From Anaeramoeba flamelloides (taxonomy: Eukaryota; Metamonada; Anaeramoebidae): a stretch of 64,000 nucleotides of DNA. The position numbers and the translations under genes were made by a program. The stretch's first letter is position 1. Each line of letters opens with the position of its first letter. Below the pieces are notes generated by a model. That model was not told where the DNA came from and searched no databases. It saw only the letters and a program-made list of their open reading frames with translations. The DNA lies in contig JANTQA010000010.1 in the NCBI GenBank assembly GCA_027625915.1, positions 930,001-994,000 of the forward strand. The letters are read 5' to 3'. Shown here piece by piece: positions 33,573 to 46,200 of the stretch.

Positions 33573-34393
33573 ATGAATAAAAAAGAGTATCTCAAAAAAA
33601 AATTGTCATTGATTAAAAGTAAGCTTAATAGAACAAGGGATCTCAACCAAACGTTGATTGAGTCATATGGTGAACTTATTGATCAAGTTGTTGATATCGA
33701 AAGAGAGATTTTGAAACAAGCACCTAATTATCAAGAGAGTTTAAGCACAACATCAACAGCAACCATTCCGACCCCAAACACATCAACACAACCAACAACA
33801 CAATTAAATACTAGTCAACAACAATATAACAAAGGGCCTTGGAAAAAATCTGAACTAGACAAATTAAAGATTGCACGACAAAAATTTGGCGCCAATATAG
33901 ATCAAATTAGTAAATATGTTGAAACACGGAACCTGTATGTAATTTTCTTTTGAAATCTTTTTCACATTAACGAGAATAATTGGCTTAATTCCTATACTTT
34001 ATCTTTTCTATTAATTCTGATAATTTCTTTCTTTTTCTTTGTTCTATATTCGATAGCCGCCAATGCCATAGTAAAATTTTACTTTTAGATTCAGAAAGGG
34101 AGGAGAAAAACAAAAAAGAAAAAAAGTTACTGCGAAAAAAGATTCTCAAAGAAAAAAAAAAGAAAAAAGAAGAAAAGCTCACAAGAAAAAGAAAAATGAA
34201 AGAGAAATATTCTAATATTGATATGAATCTTGAAAACCAAGAAATAGAAAAGATACAGGAAAAAAATAAAAGAAAAGAAAAAGAAAAAGAAAAGGAAAAC
34301 CAAAAGTCCAAGAAAAAAAAAAAAAAGAAAAGAAAAAATTAAAACATCCCCTCAAAAAAGAAAAAATCTTTGTGTGTATGTCAAATATCTTAA
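33573..34393 (+). CDS. Myb/SANT-domain protein, two exons (~232 aa)
   Basis: Exon 1 is 33573-33934 and exon 2 is 34057-34393. The 122-bp intron has donor GTATGT, acceptor CGATAG and phase 2, and splits the SANT domain. An N-terminal helical region (MNKKEYLKKKLSLIKSK...) is followed by a Thr/Ser/Pro/Gln linker. Then comes a Myb-like repeat: KGPWKKSELDKLKIARQKFG, then DQISKYVETRNL-RQCHSKILL across the splice. The first Trp is present; later aromatic positions are less canonical, as in SANT/SHAQKYF-type repeats. The C-terminal ~100 residues are almost pure Lys/Glu/Arg. It is probably a nuclear DNA- or chromatin-binding protein; the target is unknown. The stop position depends on long A-runs and is the least certain part. 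Confidence 0.8.
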
Positions 34394-35806
34394 AAATAAA
34401 TACCTTATGGCTTTTTGATTTGTGATCATCGTTTATTCTTTCAAAAAGTAATCTTGAATTACTATTATAATAATTGAGCTTTGAGATTCCTTGAGAATAA
34501 CTTTGTCAAAAGTAATTGAGTACCTAAATGAAATTGCATTTTATTTCAAAAACAAACCTCAAATTTTTAATTTTTTGACTTTAATCAAAAAGCTTGTAAG
34601 AAAAATCTATTTTCAAACAATTCTATGGTTTGATTTTAAACATATCATTCATTTTAACAAAAATTAAATCGATTGGAAAGTCATAAACAAAGAAGTTTAA
34701 GATAATAAAATAGAAATACAATAAATTAATTATTATTTGTAGTATGAATATTAACTATTTTTCAAAAATTATGAATCAATTTATAATAATAAATTGAAAA
34801 ATATCTATCTGCATATATATATATATATTCTTTTGTATTCAAGAACAACATAATCTTAAATCTTCTTAATAATTCTATTTTAAAATTTTCTAAACATATA
34901 AAAACCTGTAATTTAAAAAATAAAAAAAATAAAACCAAAAACTAATAAACAGTGAATCACAATTTTTGAAATGAGCATTATGGATTTTTTATTACTGTGC
35001 TTTTACTGAAAAAAAGGTTAACAAGAAGATTTTTTTGAATTTAAATACTCTATACTTTAAAAAAATTATTTTTTTTTTGAATGTTTGTAAATTTTACTTT
35101 TTTTGAATTTAGATCATACACAATTCAAAAGTAATGTAAAAGTTAACATCGTAAATTGAACGATTTTCAATGGAATTATTTTTTTTTTAATATTTTTTTC
35201 CTCTTTTTTCTTTTTATAAAATTTCCTATGAAATAAAATACAAAATTATTACAGTAAAGATTTTTACAAAAAGTGATTAATAATTTTTTTTCAAAGATTG
35301 ATAGAATTATAACTTTTTAAAAGTTTTCTTTTTCGATAAAATGTGAACTTGTTTTAAAAAATGCACTTTTCTTCCCACTTCAACCCCGTACTTTTTTGCA
35401 GATTTGAAAAATTTTTCAAATATAAAACTTGAAAAAAGTTTGAATTTTTTATTTTTAAAATCTTTGATTTTGTTTAACGTTTCGATAAAAATAACATTTT
35501 TGGAATAAAAAAAAAAAACAAAATTAAAATTATTAATTAAAGCAATAAAATATTTTATTTTTTTCATACAGTTTTTTATTTTTCAAAAATAATTCCCCCC
35601 ATTCATCTTGAAAAAAAATTTCATAAAGGTTATTGTTGATCCTGTATATTCCGACAATGGAAAACCGTCTATAACATTATTTTTGAAAATTTGAAGGGAC
35701 AATATTGTAAATAAAAAGATGTTTAATAATTCTAATGTAATATTAATCATAATATACGATAAAATATAAACTTACCAAATTAAAAAATGAAAGATAAAAA
35801 AAAATC
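34394..35806. other. Convergent spacer
   Basis: 1.4 kb between the 3' ends of the Myb-like gene and PCF11. It is pure A/T-rich DNA with a short (TA)n near 34817-34829. The frame at 35307-35567 (-) is Phe/Lys-rich with no domain. Nothing else seen. Confidence 0.55.
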
Positions 35807-38800
35807 TTATTTGTTTTTTTCTGATGAGATTTTAGGAATTTTTTTAAATTGAATTTCAACTTTTTTTGAATCATCAACATTTTTGTCAACGTTTACATCA
35901 TTTTCGGTAATAATATTTGTACTATTTAGTTCAACGTCATTGTTAACATAACTATTAAGTGGGGGCTCCTTTTCTATTTCTCTATTGTTTTTATTTATTT
36001 CTGATGTTTGGGTGTTATTTTCGATATCTGTATTTATTCTAGATTCCTCTATTTGGGTGAACTTTCTTTTTCTCGGCGAATCCTGCGAAATTGCGAAATT
36101 ATCGATTCCGTTGTTTATTGTTTGGGGATCTAATTGAATGCTTTGGTTTATATCATTTCCAGTTCCATGCCTTTCACCCTCTTTCATTTCCAGGCTATTC
36201 TCATTATCTTTATTTTTATTGCCTAATAATAATTTATCGATTTCTAAATCCGAATTTAATATTGCATCTTTGAGACACATTCTACAAACCAATCTACCAT
36301 CCTTTAATTTTACAGTTTCGATATATACCCAACCACTTTCATGTCGTTTGACATCCAATTCATTTTTACATATTTTGCATTTTTCATGATTGCCGCTGGT
36401 AAACTTGGGCGATTCATCTTCAATAAATTGCTGAATATTATCTAGTATATACTGTTCCCTTTCTTGGTCTTGTAATGATTTTCCAATTTCGTTATTTGCA
36501 GGGATTAGTGTTTCAAAGTTTTGTGAACTTTTCCAATTATCATAATTCATGAACCAATGCCGAGACATATGAGTATTATTTTTTTTCTTTTTCTGACAAT
36601 GCTCGCCATCACAATGCTTTTGTAAATTTTCTTCGCTGTTGAAACGTAAGCCACAGTTAGTGCACTGTTGTTTTTTTTCTGAATAGAGCATATCAATTGC
36701 TAAAATGTTTTTCCTATTCCTTGATTTAATTGAAAAATCATAACTCTCCATTGTAATTTCTTCAATTTCTTCTTGATCTTGCTCTTGGCCAACCTCAATT
36801 GAAATTCCGCTTTCAGTGCCTTTGTCTTCCCGCTTTGAACTTTCCATTGGTTGACCCATTTGATTTGGAAGATTTGAATTCAACTTTGGTAGCATATTAG
36901 GAATCATTAATTCAAATGGCGGGATCATTGGTGGTAAAACCTGGCCTTGGATTAATGGAATAGGTTGTGGTGGTAAATGCAATGGCGGTATAATTGGTGG
37001 GGGGAAGGGGAGCATATTTGGTACATTTAAAAATGGTGTTGGCCTTAAATGGTTAATAATAGGGATTGGATTGTCGACTCTTGGTGTTAGATTGGGGTTT
37101 ATTATTGGTTGTCTTAATTGTTCAATATTATTATTAGGATTTGTTAAATGATTTCGTGGGTTCATATTTTCATTTATGGGTTGATTAGAATAATGATTTG
37201 GTTGGTTTTGCTGTTGGAATGAGTATTGATTTTGATTTTGGCTTTGGAATTGGTTATATTGTTGATTTTGTTGTTCGTATTGGCTTTGATTAAATTGGTT
37301 TTGTTGATTATATTGATTTTGTTGACTGTATTGATTTTGGTTTTTGTTTTGATGGAATTGGTTTTGGTTTTGTTGATTGTATGGGCTTTGGTTAGATTGA
37401 TTATATTGGTTATATTGTTGGCTTTGCTGATCGTATTGGTTTTGATTTTGTTGATCTAATTGATTTTGACGTTGTTGATTGTATGGGTTTTGGCTATATT
37501 GGCTATATTGTTGATTATATTGTTGGTTTTGGAGATCATATTGGTTTTGATTTTGTTGATTGCCCTTAATTCGATTTTGATTAAATTTTTGATTTTGGTT
37601 TGATTGTAAATTATCACCTAATTGAAATGACAGTATTTGTTGATCATCCATTTGGTTGCTTACACTCTGGTCTTCATTGATTATTTCGATTTCTTTTTCA
37701 TTTTTGTTGTCTATTTCTTTTTTTTCAAGATCTTGAGATTTCCTGAATAACTTTTTTTGAATAACCTTCAAATATTTTCCTTCGAAACATTTATAATCAG
37801 ACCACGTTGTTACTAAGTGAATTAGTTGTTGTGTTGTTTTATTGTTTGCTCTTTCTAAAATATTTGAAAACAGTCGAACAAGATCTTTTTGGAAATATTG
37901 AATGAAATCACCACCAATAGTTTTTACAATATTGTCTAATAAATATAATGATAAGAGTTTATATTCAGGTTCGGCCTTTTATGTTTAATTGTTTTTTTTT
38001 TGTTATTTTGAAGAGCAAAATAATTTAAAAGTAGTTAATAATTAGGAAATTAAATTTTTGACAATTACGCTTTAAAAAATGAAAAAATAATTCTGTAAAC
38101 GATCATCTCAAAGGAATATTTTTTTTAGACATCAGGATAAATATCTTTGTACCCATTGGTTTGTTTCTGAATTTTTTCTAGTGTTGTGTGGTCTGAATTC
38201 TTTTTTGGTTCAAATTGAAATACAAGTTAACCAAAGACTCAAAAAGCAAAAGAATGATCAATTTTAAACTAATTACATTTATTATTACAGTCACATTTAA
38301 CCAAAACATTTGGAGAAGAACAAAAAGTAAATTGGACTGGAAATTCGTTCAACAAAAAGATTTTTTGTTAAATGTTTCATTTTTAATCATAATCATGAAA
38401 GAAAGTCAATTTTTGTTCTTTAACAAAGAATAGTGAGACAACAAATAATCATCTTTTTATTGTTTGGTACCATAGCTTAAAATTTAAACTTTTGCTTTCA
38501 TCTCAATTCTCAAAAACAAGAATTCACACAACAAGAATAATTGTGTTACAAATTCCTTTTATTGATCCAATTGAAAAAAAAAAGTTTGGAATTTAAAAAT
38601 GGCATTGCTATTCGTTGTAATTAAATCACAATTTAAAAAACAGAAATTCCAGTTACTGAAAGAAATAACAAGTCAATGTTTATTATGATTTGGTCTTGTT
38701 CAAACAGTTTCTAAAATTTTCAATTGATCTTTTTTTAAATAATAACAAACAAATAAAAAAGAAAAAAATTCTCTATTTTGAAATGAAATTTATTTAAAAT

Positions 38801-39683
38801 CAAATGAACAGTGAGGCAAAACACAAAAAACAAAGAAGAATCTTTTGCAAAAAAAAGATTTTTCTGGAAATTTTTATTATGTTTACAAAGAGATAAATTT
38901 TGGTTTTTTGAAGTTATTTTTTTTGATTTTTTGGGTTTGGTGCCATTTATATTTTTGTGTGGTGTTTTTTTTTTTTATTTTTTTGCTTGTTAACCTTTGA
39001 ATAAAAAAGTTTTCTTTATTTTGTTAAATTGGCAGATAGTTTTTTATTCTAAGAATTAACAGGAATTTTGATGAAAATTTTTCCTTATTTCCAACACAAC
39101 AAAAGAAAAAATAGGAAAACAAAAGTGATAAAAACATTGAGGAAAAAATAATAAAAGTAAAAATAAAAAAAAAAAAATAAAAAAAAATTTCAAAACAAAA
39201 AAAATTTTTTTAAAAAAACAAAAACTTGCAACGATATAAATACAATCTCAAAATACAAATTTATTTTTAGGAAAAAGTTATTTACAGCTTTCCTGGTGAT
39301 TAAATCTGAACAAGTCTGAATTTACAAAAATTAAATAAAAAAAAAAAAAAAAATTTTATGATCGCAAACAAAAAGATTTTATTTATCTCATTAGTTAATA
39401 CTCGCTGAAGTTTAGGGGAAAGAAAAAGTGTTACAGTTTTTATTCGATTAATTATTAATTTAGCAATATCTCTTGAAAATTCTATGTTGTCCTTTGCAAG
39501 ATCCGTCAGTGCTTGAATTTGGGATTCCTCGTTAATTGTGAGATCTTTTAATTCGTCATCATAGGTTTGAAGGAAAAGAGATTCTTGTGTTTTGATATCC
39601 ACTATTGTTTTAAAGAAAAAATCAAAAAAAGAGAGAGTTTGTATTCAAGAAAACAAGTACTACAGAGGAAATAAACACATACT
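35807..39683 (-). CDS. PCF11, mRNA 3' end cleavage factor, three exons
   Basis: Binds the RNA polymerase II C-terminal domain and links 3' cleavage to termination. Proposed exons on the minus strand: a 5' UTR exon ending at 39683, 39601-39435 and 37975-35807. The first intron (39682-39602, GTATGT...ATAG, 81 bp) would split the ATG after its A, giving MDIKTQESLF. The second (39434-37976, 1459 bp, phase 0, GTAACA...AAAAG) splits the CID. AKLIINRIKT-AEPEYKLLSL then YLLDNIVKTIGGDF aligns with human PCF11 (YLMDSIVKNVGREY). The product is about 778 aa: CID (about 10-145), Gln/Asn repeats (about 168-330), a Pro-rich segment (about 350-425), and two zinc fingers (CTNCGLRFNSEENLQKHC, about 494; CKICKNELDV...CRMC, about 589-623), as in PCF11 C-termini. 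The split start codon is inference. Confidence 0.88.
37976..39434 (-). other. Long intron of PCF11 (1459 bp)
   Basis: It interrupts the CID helix bundle. It contains only A/T-rich DNA and two short meaningless open frames (38215-38433 and 38811-38993, + strand). I see no transposon ends. The acceptor region is A-rich (AACATAAAAG). Confidence 0.8.
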
Positions 39684-42600
39684 GCTGAAGGAATTTTTAG
39701 AAAAATATAAAAAGAAAAGTACAAAAAAGTAAAAAAGTATGAAAAATGAAAAATATTTGATGAGCTTTTATTTTGAGGTTATCATTCAATTTCTCAATAT
39801 TTCTCTATTTGTAGCCCTTACTCAAACCACTTCATCAATTTCATTTGTTCTTTTGAAATTGGTTGTTTAAATTAAGATTTATGAATTTAGTATGGGAATT
39901 TGAATATGAACTTTTATAATTAAAACTGTGAAATTTCAAAAACTGTTGAAAATTCTATTTTTATGATATATTGAAATTATAAGGAAAAATTTTAAAAATT
40001 TATTCCAATTTTATATATAATGACTTGAATTGTCAAGTAAATTTATTAACTTTTCTAATTGGGATATTGATAAAATATTCTGAATCTATTAATTTATTTC
40101 GCTTTGATAAATATGGAAATCACAATTATTCCTCCATAAATTCAAAATTAATTGAAAAAATGACTAAAAATTAAATTCTCATTTTGAATTTAAATTTTAA
40201 AATAAGGATTATTTTTATCAATTAAAAATCTATACCTAAAATTGAAAAATGAGAAACATATTTCGTTAATATTTGTTGAAAAATAAATTGATAATAATTT
40301 TCTTTAAACTTACCAAAAAGTATTACTTAGAGTAAAAAGTCAAATATAAATTTTTTAATTCTAGAAATCAGTTGTATTCTGATTTTCCTTTTTAGGAATG
40401 TTTCTTTAAATGATTTATTTTAATACTTCTTTTCTTTCATTTTTCGAAAAGCCCAATGGATTTTTGTTCCTTTTGTATTACAATTACTAATAAAACAAAA
40501 TTCGTAATAAATGTCCCATGTTACATTTAAATTTTGAATTGTATTGGTATTGTTTTGAAGTTTTTCCCCTTACAATGAAAAGTTTGAAAATCAATCATTT
40601 TTTCTCGTTTTTATTTTTTCCACAGTATTTTTTTAAAATCAAAAATGAAAATGAAAAGTTGGAAAGTAGTAACAGATGAATTAATGAGAAAAAATTGGTT
40701 TCAAATATGAAAAAGAGATTATATTTAGTTATTCAAATAGAAGGAGAATCGATAAATGGGTTTTATTAATTATTTAAAATTTCAATTTTTTATGTAATGC
40801 TTATTTCAAAATAAATAGCCCAATTTTTTTTAATTGTTTTTTTTTTTCTTTTTTTTATTTTATTTTTTGACGAAAAATAAATATCTCTTGAGTATAGAAC
40901 TGAATATTAAAATCGAAATTTTTATATTATAATAGATAACTTCAATTATTAAAAATATTTTTCTTCAAAATTTGATTTTTAATGGGTTAATAATTTTGAA
41001 ATTGAGTTTATTTTTAATTTTAAAAAATTAGCGTAACTATTTATAAAAAAATTTTTCATCAAGGTTATCCATTTTTCAAATGAAATCTAAAATTTTGATA
41101 AAAGTATAAAACGTATTACTGTTGTGGAAAAAAAGTGAAACATGTTTTTAATTGTGAAACTTAGTGAAAACAAAAACCAAAATCAATTAAAAGAAGAAAC
41201 CAATTAAATTCAAATAATAATACATTATATTAGTTTCAATCAAACTAACAAATACAATTTAAATCTAATTTTATATCGAAATTGTTGGTGTGATTTTGGA
41301 TATCTCAAAAATAGTCAATTTTTTGAACAAATTTTTAATAATTGATCAATCAAAGAAAAACCCCCATACCTAAAGATAGAATTAAAAAAAACTATTATTG
41401 TGTTTTGTCTTTCCTTCTGTCTTTATTTATTTATTTATTCTTTTATTAATTGATCTTACTTTTCATTTTTCGTAATTTTCACAATAAAAACCATGTTTCA
41501 CTTTTTTTCCACAACAGGTATATCTAAAAAAAAAAAATAAAATTCTTATTTAATAAATGTAAAAACTAAGTAAGTTTTAAAATACATATTTTCTAATAAA
41601 TTTTAATTTTATCTAGTAATAATCACATCATAAATTAGATTTTAATTTTTAGTCATTTTCTGAATTAATTTTGAGGTATTTTGGGATTTTTTGGATTTCA
41701 ATTATTTATCAAAGCGACATAAATTAATAGATTCAAAATATTTTATCAATATCCCAATTAGAAAAGTTAAAGATTTACTCAACAATTTATATATTTATCT
41801 GTAAAATGGGAATAAAGTATTACAATTCTCCTAATAATTTCAATAGATCAGGAAAATGGAATTATCGAGAGTTTTTGAAATTTCAGGGTTTATGTTTGAG
41901 AATAAAGGAAATAGATTTTTTATACTTTTTTTTTTTTTTCTATCCCAGTCTGTCATAAAGGAAATTGGTTTGAGTTCAAAAACAAACTTTTATTGGCTTC
42001 AGCTTTATTTGACAATCTGAAAAGTACTGGTTAAATTCAATTTCTGAAAATTTGCATTCAGATAAAAAAATATGATCAAATTTTAGGTCTGAAACATCTT
42101 TAACATAATCTTGAAAAACAAAAAAAAAAAAAAACAATTACAGATAATGTGAAAACAATTTATCTGGATTCTTTTCCAACACAAAAAAGTCCTTAACTAC
42201 CCCTTGTAATGGAATTGACAAACTTTTGTAAAAGAAGATATGCTATATCATGTAAAATCCTATTATTTAAAAACCAATCATTTTTATAAAAGCGAGAAAT
42301 TAAGGGGAACAATTCTTTTACCCATAATAAAAACCAAAAATTTTGAAATTTAAATTTAAAACCCTAGATACAAACATTATGATAAATTGAACAATTTTTT
42401 TTTACAATAAAAGAAGAAGAATAAAAACGAAATTGAACTCGAAAAAGAAAAAGAAAAAAAGAAAAAGAGAAAAATAATTAAAGCAGAAAAAAAAGAACAG
42501 GAATAAGCAATAGAAATCGAAAAAGAAAAAAAAATTCCATGTTAATCTGACGAGGACTGATCAGCAAGTAATTTAAATTAAAAATTTATTTGTTGAAAAA

Positions 42601-43267
42601 AACTGTCCACTTTTAAAAATGAAAAAAAAACATTATTTTTTTTTCAAATTAATTAATATATTTTTTTATTTTCAAAAAATAACATAATCAAAAATATTCA
42701 TATTTATTGAATGACAATAAATCGAGAAAACAAATTTTCTATGCTATATTCAAATATTTTCTGTCAAGAAGATATTATTTAATCAAACAGTTTAAGTTCA
42801 TTTTGGGGGTAGACATTATACTTAATATTTTTTTCCATAAAGAATGAGGTGTTTTGAACATTTAAACGTAAAGTTTTTTAATGTTTAGACAAACGTTTTT
42901 TTCAAAAAAACACAAATTCCTTTTGACAAAATGCCATATGAAAAATAATAAAATCATAAGATTCTCAAGAAAAATTATTCAAATGTTGAAAAAAATTTTT
43001 TTCAAGTTATTTTTTTATTGTAGAAATATACAATTTTTATTTAGAAATTTTCTTTCAAAGATAATTAATTATAAATTCCATATCATTGAATCTTTTCATA
43101 AAAATTCAAAATAAAAATTTTATTTCAAAAAGAATTAGGCTATTTATAGTTTTAAGGGGTATATAAACAACTTATTATTGTGGTGTAATTAGACATTAGA
43201 AATTTACAGGATTAAAGATTTTTTTTTTCGAAAAAAGAAATGATTAATTTTAAAAAATATAAATTAT
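39684..43267. other. Spacer between PCF11 and RhoGEF
   Basis: 3.6 kb of A/T-rich DNA in front of the PCF11 start and behind the RhoGEF stop. It carries MITE family A copy 2 (41119-41517). A 28-codon Lys/Glu-rich open stretch near 42420-42505 (+, NEIELEKEKEKKKKRK-type) could be an exon relic, but it has no context. Nothing else recognised. Confidence 0.5.
41119..41517. mobile_element. MITE family A, copy 2
   Basis: The ends CTGTTGTGGAAAAAAAGTG and CACTTTTTTTCCACAACAG form terminal inverted repeats. The interior matches copy 1 (804-1236) in reverse complement, for example CAATTTTTTGAACAAATTTT and TTTATTTATTTATTCTTTT. The flanks are TTA on the left and GTA on the right, so the target duplication is decayed or one side has changed. 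Confidence 0.85.
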
Positions 43268-46200
43268 TTAATTATTCTGATTATCAGAATCTTTTTTTTT
43301 AGTTTTTGTTTTATTTTCATTCTTATTAAACTCCTCCCTATTGATAACGATGTTTTTGTTCAAATTTATCTTCTTAATATTATTATTACGAGCATTAATG
43401 TTAATATTGTTTAATAATAATAAAGAAATTTCCCCATTTTCTTCGATAATTAAACCATCTTTAGTTTGGTATGTTTTTAAATATTGACTGAAAATTTGTG
43501 AGCGTTGTTTCAATTTCTGTTTTGTGATATTTTCCCGCAATTGAATTTTTTCAAGTTGATTGTTTTTATTATTTGATTGATTTATTTTATTTTTTTCTCT
43601 TTCTTCAATTGGTTTGTCAATTATTACATAGCCGGATTCAAAACAATTTTCATTGATTACAACTGATTTAGAGGAACCACCTTGTCCACTGTTTTTTTTT
43701 TTTTTTTTTTTATTAATTTCTATTGTTTTTTTCTCCAAAAAATTATCATCATAATTATCATTACCATTATCATTACCATTATCATTATCATTACCATTAC
43801 CATTACCACTACCACTACTACTACCACTATTGATATGATGTAATTTGGAAACGAGATTTGTTTCTTTCAATTTTTTCTTTTTCTTGAATTCTTTTTTTTG
43901 TTCCATTGATTCAAGTTTTTCCTTTTCATTGATATGCTGTAGAAAGCAACGATCACAAGCCCGAACCAAATTAAAAGGATCGATCTTGGGTAAATCAATA
44001 AAATTTGCACTGCATTTGGAACAAATGCATAATCCACAATTCCTACAATGATGCTTACGCCTGTACCATGTAAATCTTTCATTGCACGAAGCACACTTAA
44101 TCGAAACTTTATCCGGCACCCAAAGTGGCTTTTGTGGCTTTTGTTCTGTGGTTTTTCTTATTGGAGAAAGTGTTTGAGTATTTCTTTTAATCTTGTCAAT
44201 TGCAAGATTCATATTATTTAAACATTTGTCTTTTGATTCTTGAGTTTTAAATGATAACGTGAAACTGCCTTGTGGTGATCGAATCATAAATGCAAATTCC
44301 AATTTTTTTGATTTTCTCAAATCTTCAATTTTAATATTTTTTAAATTTATTACATCATCGATCTTTTAAAAATGTAAAAAAATAAAATATAATATTTATA
44401 AAAAGAAATGAAATTAAACAAATTTAGAACCTGGAAAAATTTAATTAATCTCTGAATAAAATTAAATAACCATTCTAATATTATTGATTGTAAGACTTTA
44501 TTTTTTTTTTTTTAAAAAAGTGTGATAAAAAAAACTTTGAACTTTTGATCTTGTAAATAGATCTCTTTAAGTTCATCAATTGATTTTTCGAGTTTTTTAA
44601 AAACCTTTTTATTGCATCCTTTTAAAATTCCCTCTACCCAAATATTTATTAAATAAAAAGAAAAAAAGATTTCGTTTAGGGGAGTGAAAGGCCACAACAG
44701 TGAAACCAATAAAGTTATTTTAGGGTAGTTTTTAAAAAAAATTGTTTTTAATAAAATCTTTGAAATCATCTTTGGAAGTATGTTAACTTTTTTTAAACAC
44801 TTTTGAAAACTTTTAAAACATCCTTTTTTTATTTTTAATGACACCTAAAAAAAATGATTATTAATCAATTACTCTTATTTGTTAAATTTGAAAGTTAATA
44901 AAATATCAAAGCACTGGTTAACTGACTGATTGATTTTATTTTAAGAGAAGTAAACTTTCTTTCAATTGTTTGAAGAAAAAATAAATAAAAAGTATTTTTA
45001 AACTTGTAGAAAAAGGTAATTGAGAATAATTTTTTCATTCGATTAAAAATCAAAGTTTTCAAGGCATCAATTCACGGAAACAATATTCGGGTTTAAAACT
45101 TAAAATAGCAAGAATGAATTTCCCATTTGATTAAAAATCAAAGTTTACAAGTCATTAATTCATTGAAATAATAACAGGGGTTTAACACCACTGTATAACC
45201 TTTTTAATAAAACATTACATCTCTTTTAAGTCTGTAAATTAATATCAACACATTTTCCCAAAGAGTAGACACATGTAAATAATACCTAAATTATAATTGA
45301 AATTAGAAAATTAAAAATTTTTAAAGAGAAAGATATTTTTTCTCCAAAAAAAAAATATTTTAAAGTACCTACCCTCATAAAAAAAACATTTTAGAATAAT
45401 CACATGACATCTTTATAACAAAACCCTTGTTTATAAAAGATTATTTAAAAATAAAATACTCATAAAGTTTTTGAAAAATTACAATTTTTATTATTTTAAA
45501 ATATTTCAAATTTTTAAATAGCATCTTTTTTTTTATAAAATCTTTAAAAAAATAGAATTGAAAAGATTTATTTAAAATTACAATTTGTTTTTTAAAAATG
45601 TTTTTAATGACAATTTTACAATTTAAATCAGTTTTATACCAAAGTTTTTTAATGGTGAGGTATTTTTAACAAGATGTATTTTAAGTAATTATTTTTATGA
45701 TATTTACTTTTTCTAAGATACCAAAATTATAAAACATATTTTATTTTATAGCATATTACAACATATTACAAAAGTTTATAACGCTTTTTCAAAAACACAA
45801 ACAAAAAATGTTAATAAATTTTGTTCATTTTTTGATAACATGTTAGAAATGAGGTTATTAATATTTTGATGAGATTCTTTCAAAATTTATAACACTTTTA
45901 ACATTTAGATAACGTATATATCGCAAATATTACATTATATCTATATATATATTAGGATAATAAAGGTAGAAATCCAAAAAAACTCTCCACAAACAAAAAT
46001 ATTTTTATTATTATTTTTTTTTTTTTTGGTTCAAAAGCTATATTGTTTGAGGTTTAATTTCTTGTCAAAAATCAAACCGATTTTAGGGGTTGAACAAAAA
46101 AAAAAAATCACAATTTTATTATTATTATTATTTAAAAGTTTTAAGAATTAAACAAAAAAGGGAAAATAATAATAAATGTGGTGGATGACATAATGATTAT

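Noticed and set aside
42420-42540. Lys/Glu-rich stretch as a gene
   Set aside because: Only about 28 codons, no start and no splice partner; low-complexity A/G-rich DNA is enough to explain it.
44512-44844. Open frame in the RhoGEF intron as an extra exon
   Set aside because: The PH domain is complete without it, it has no domain match, and it is Phe/Lys-rich like other A/T-run frames.
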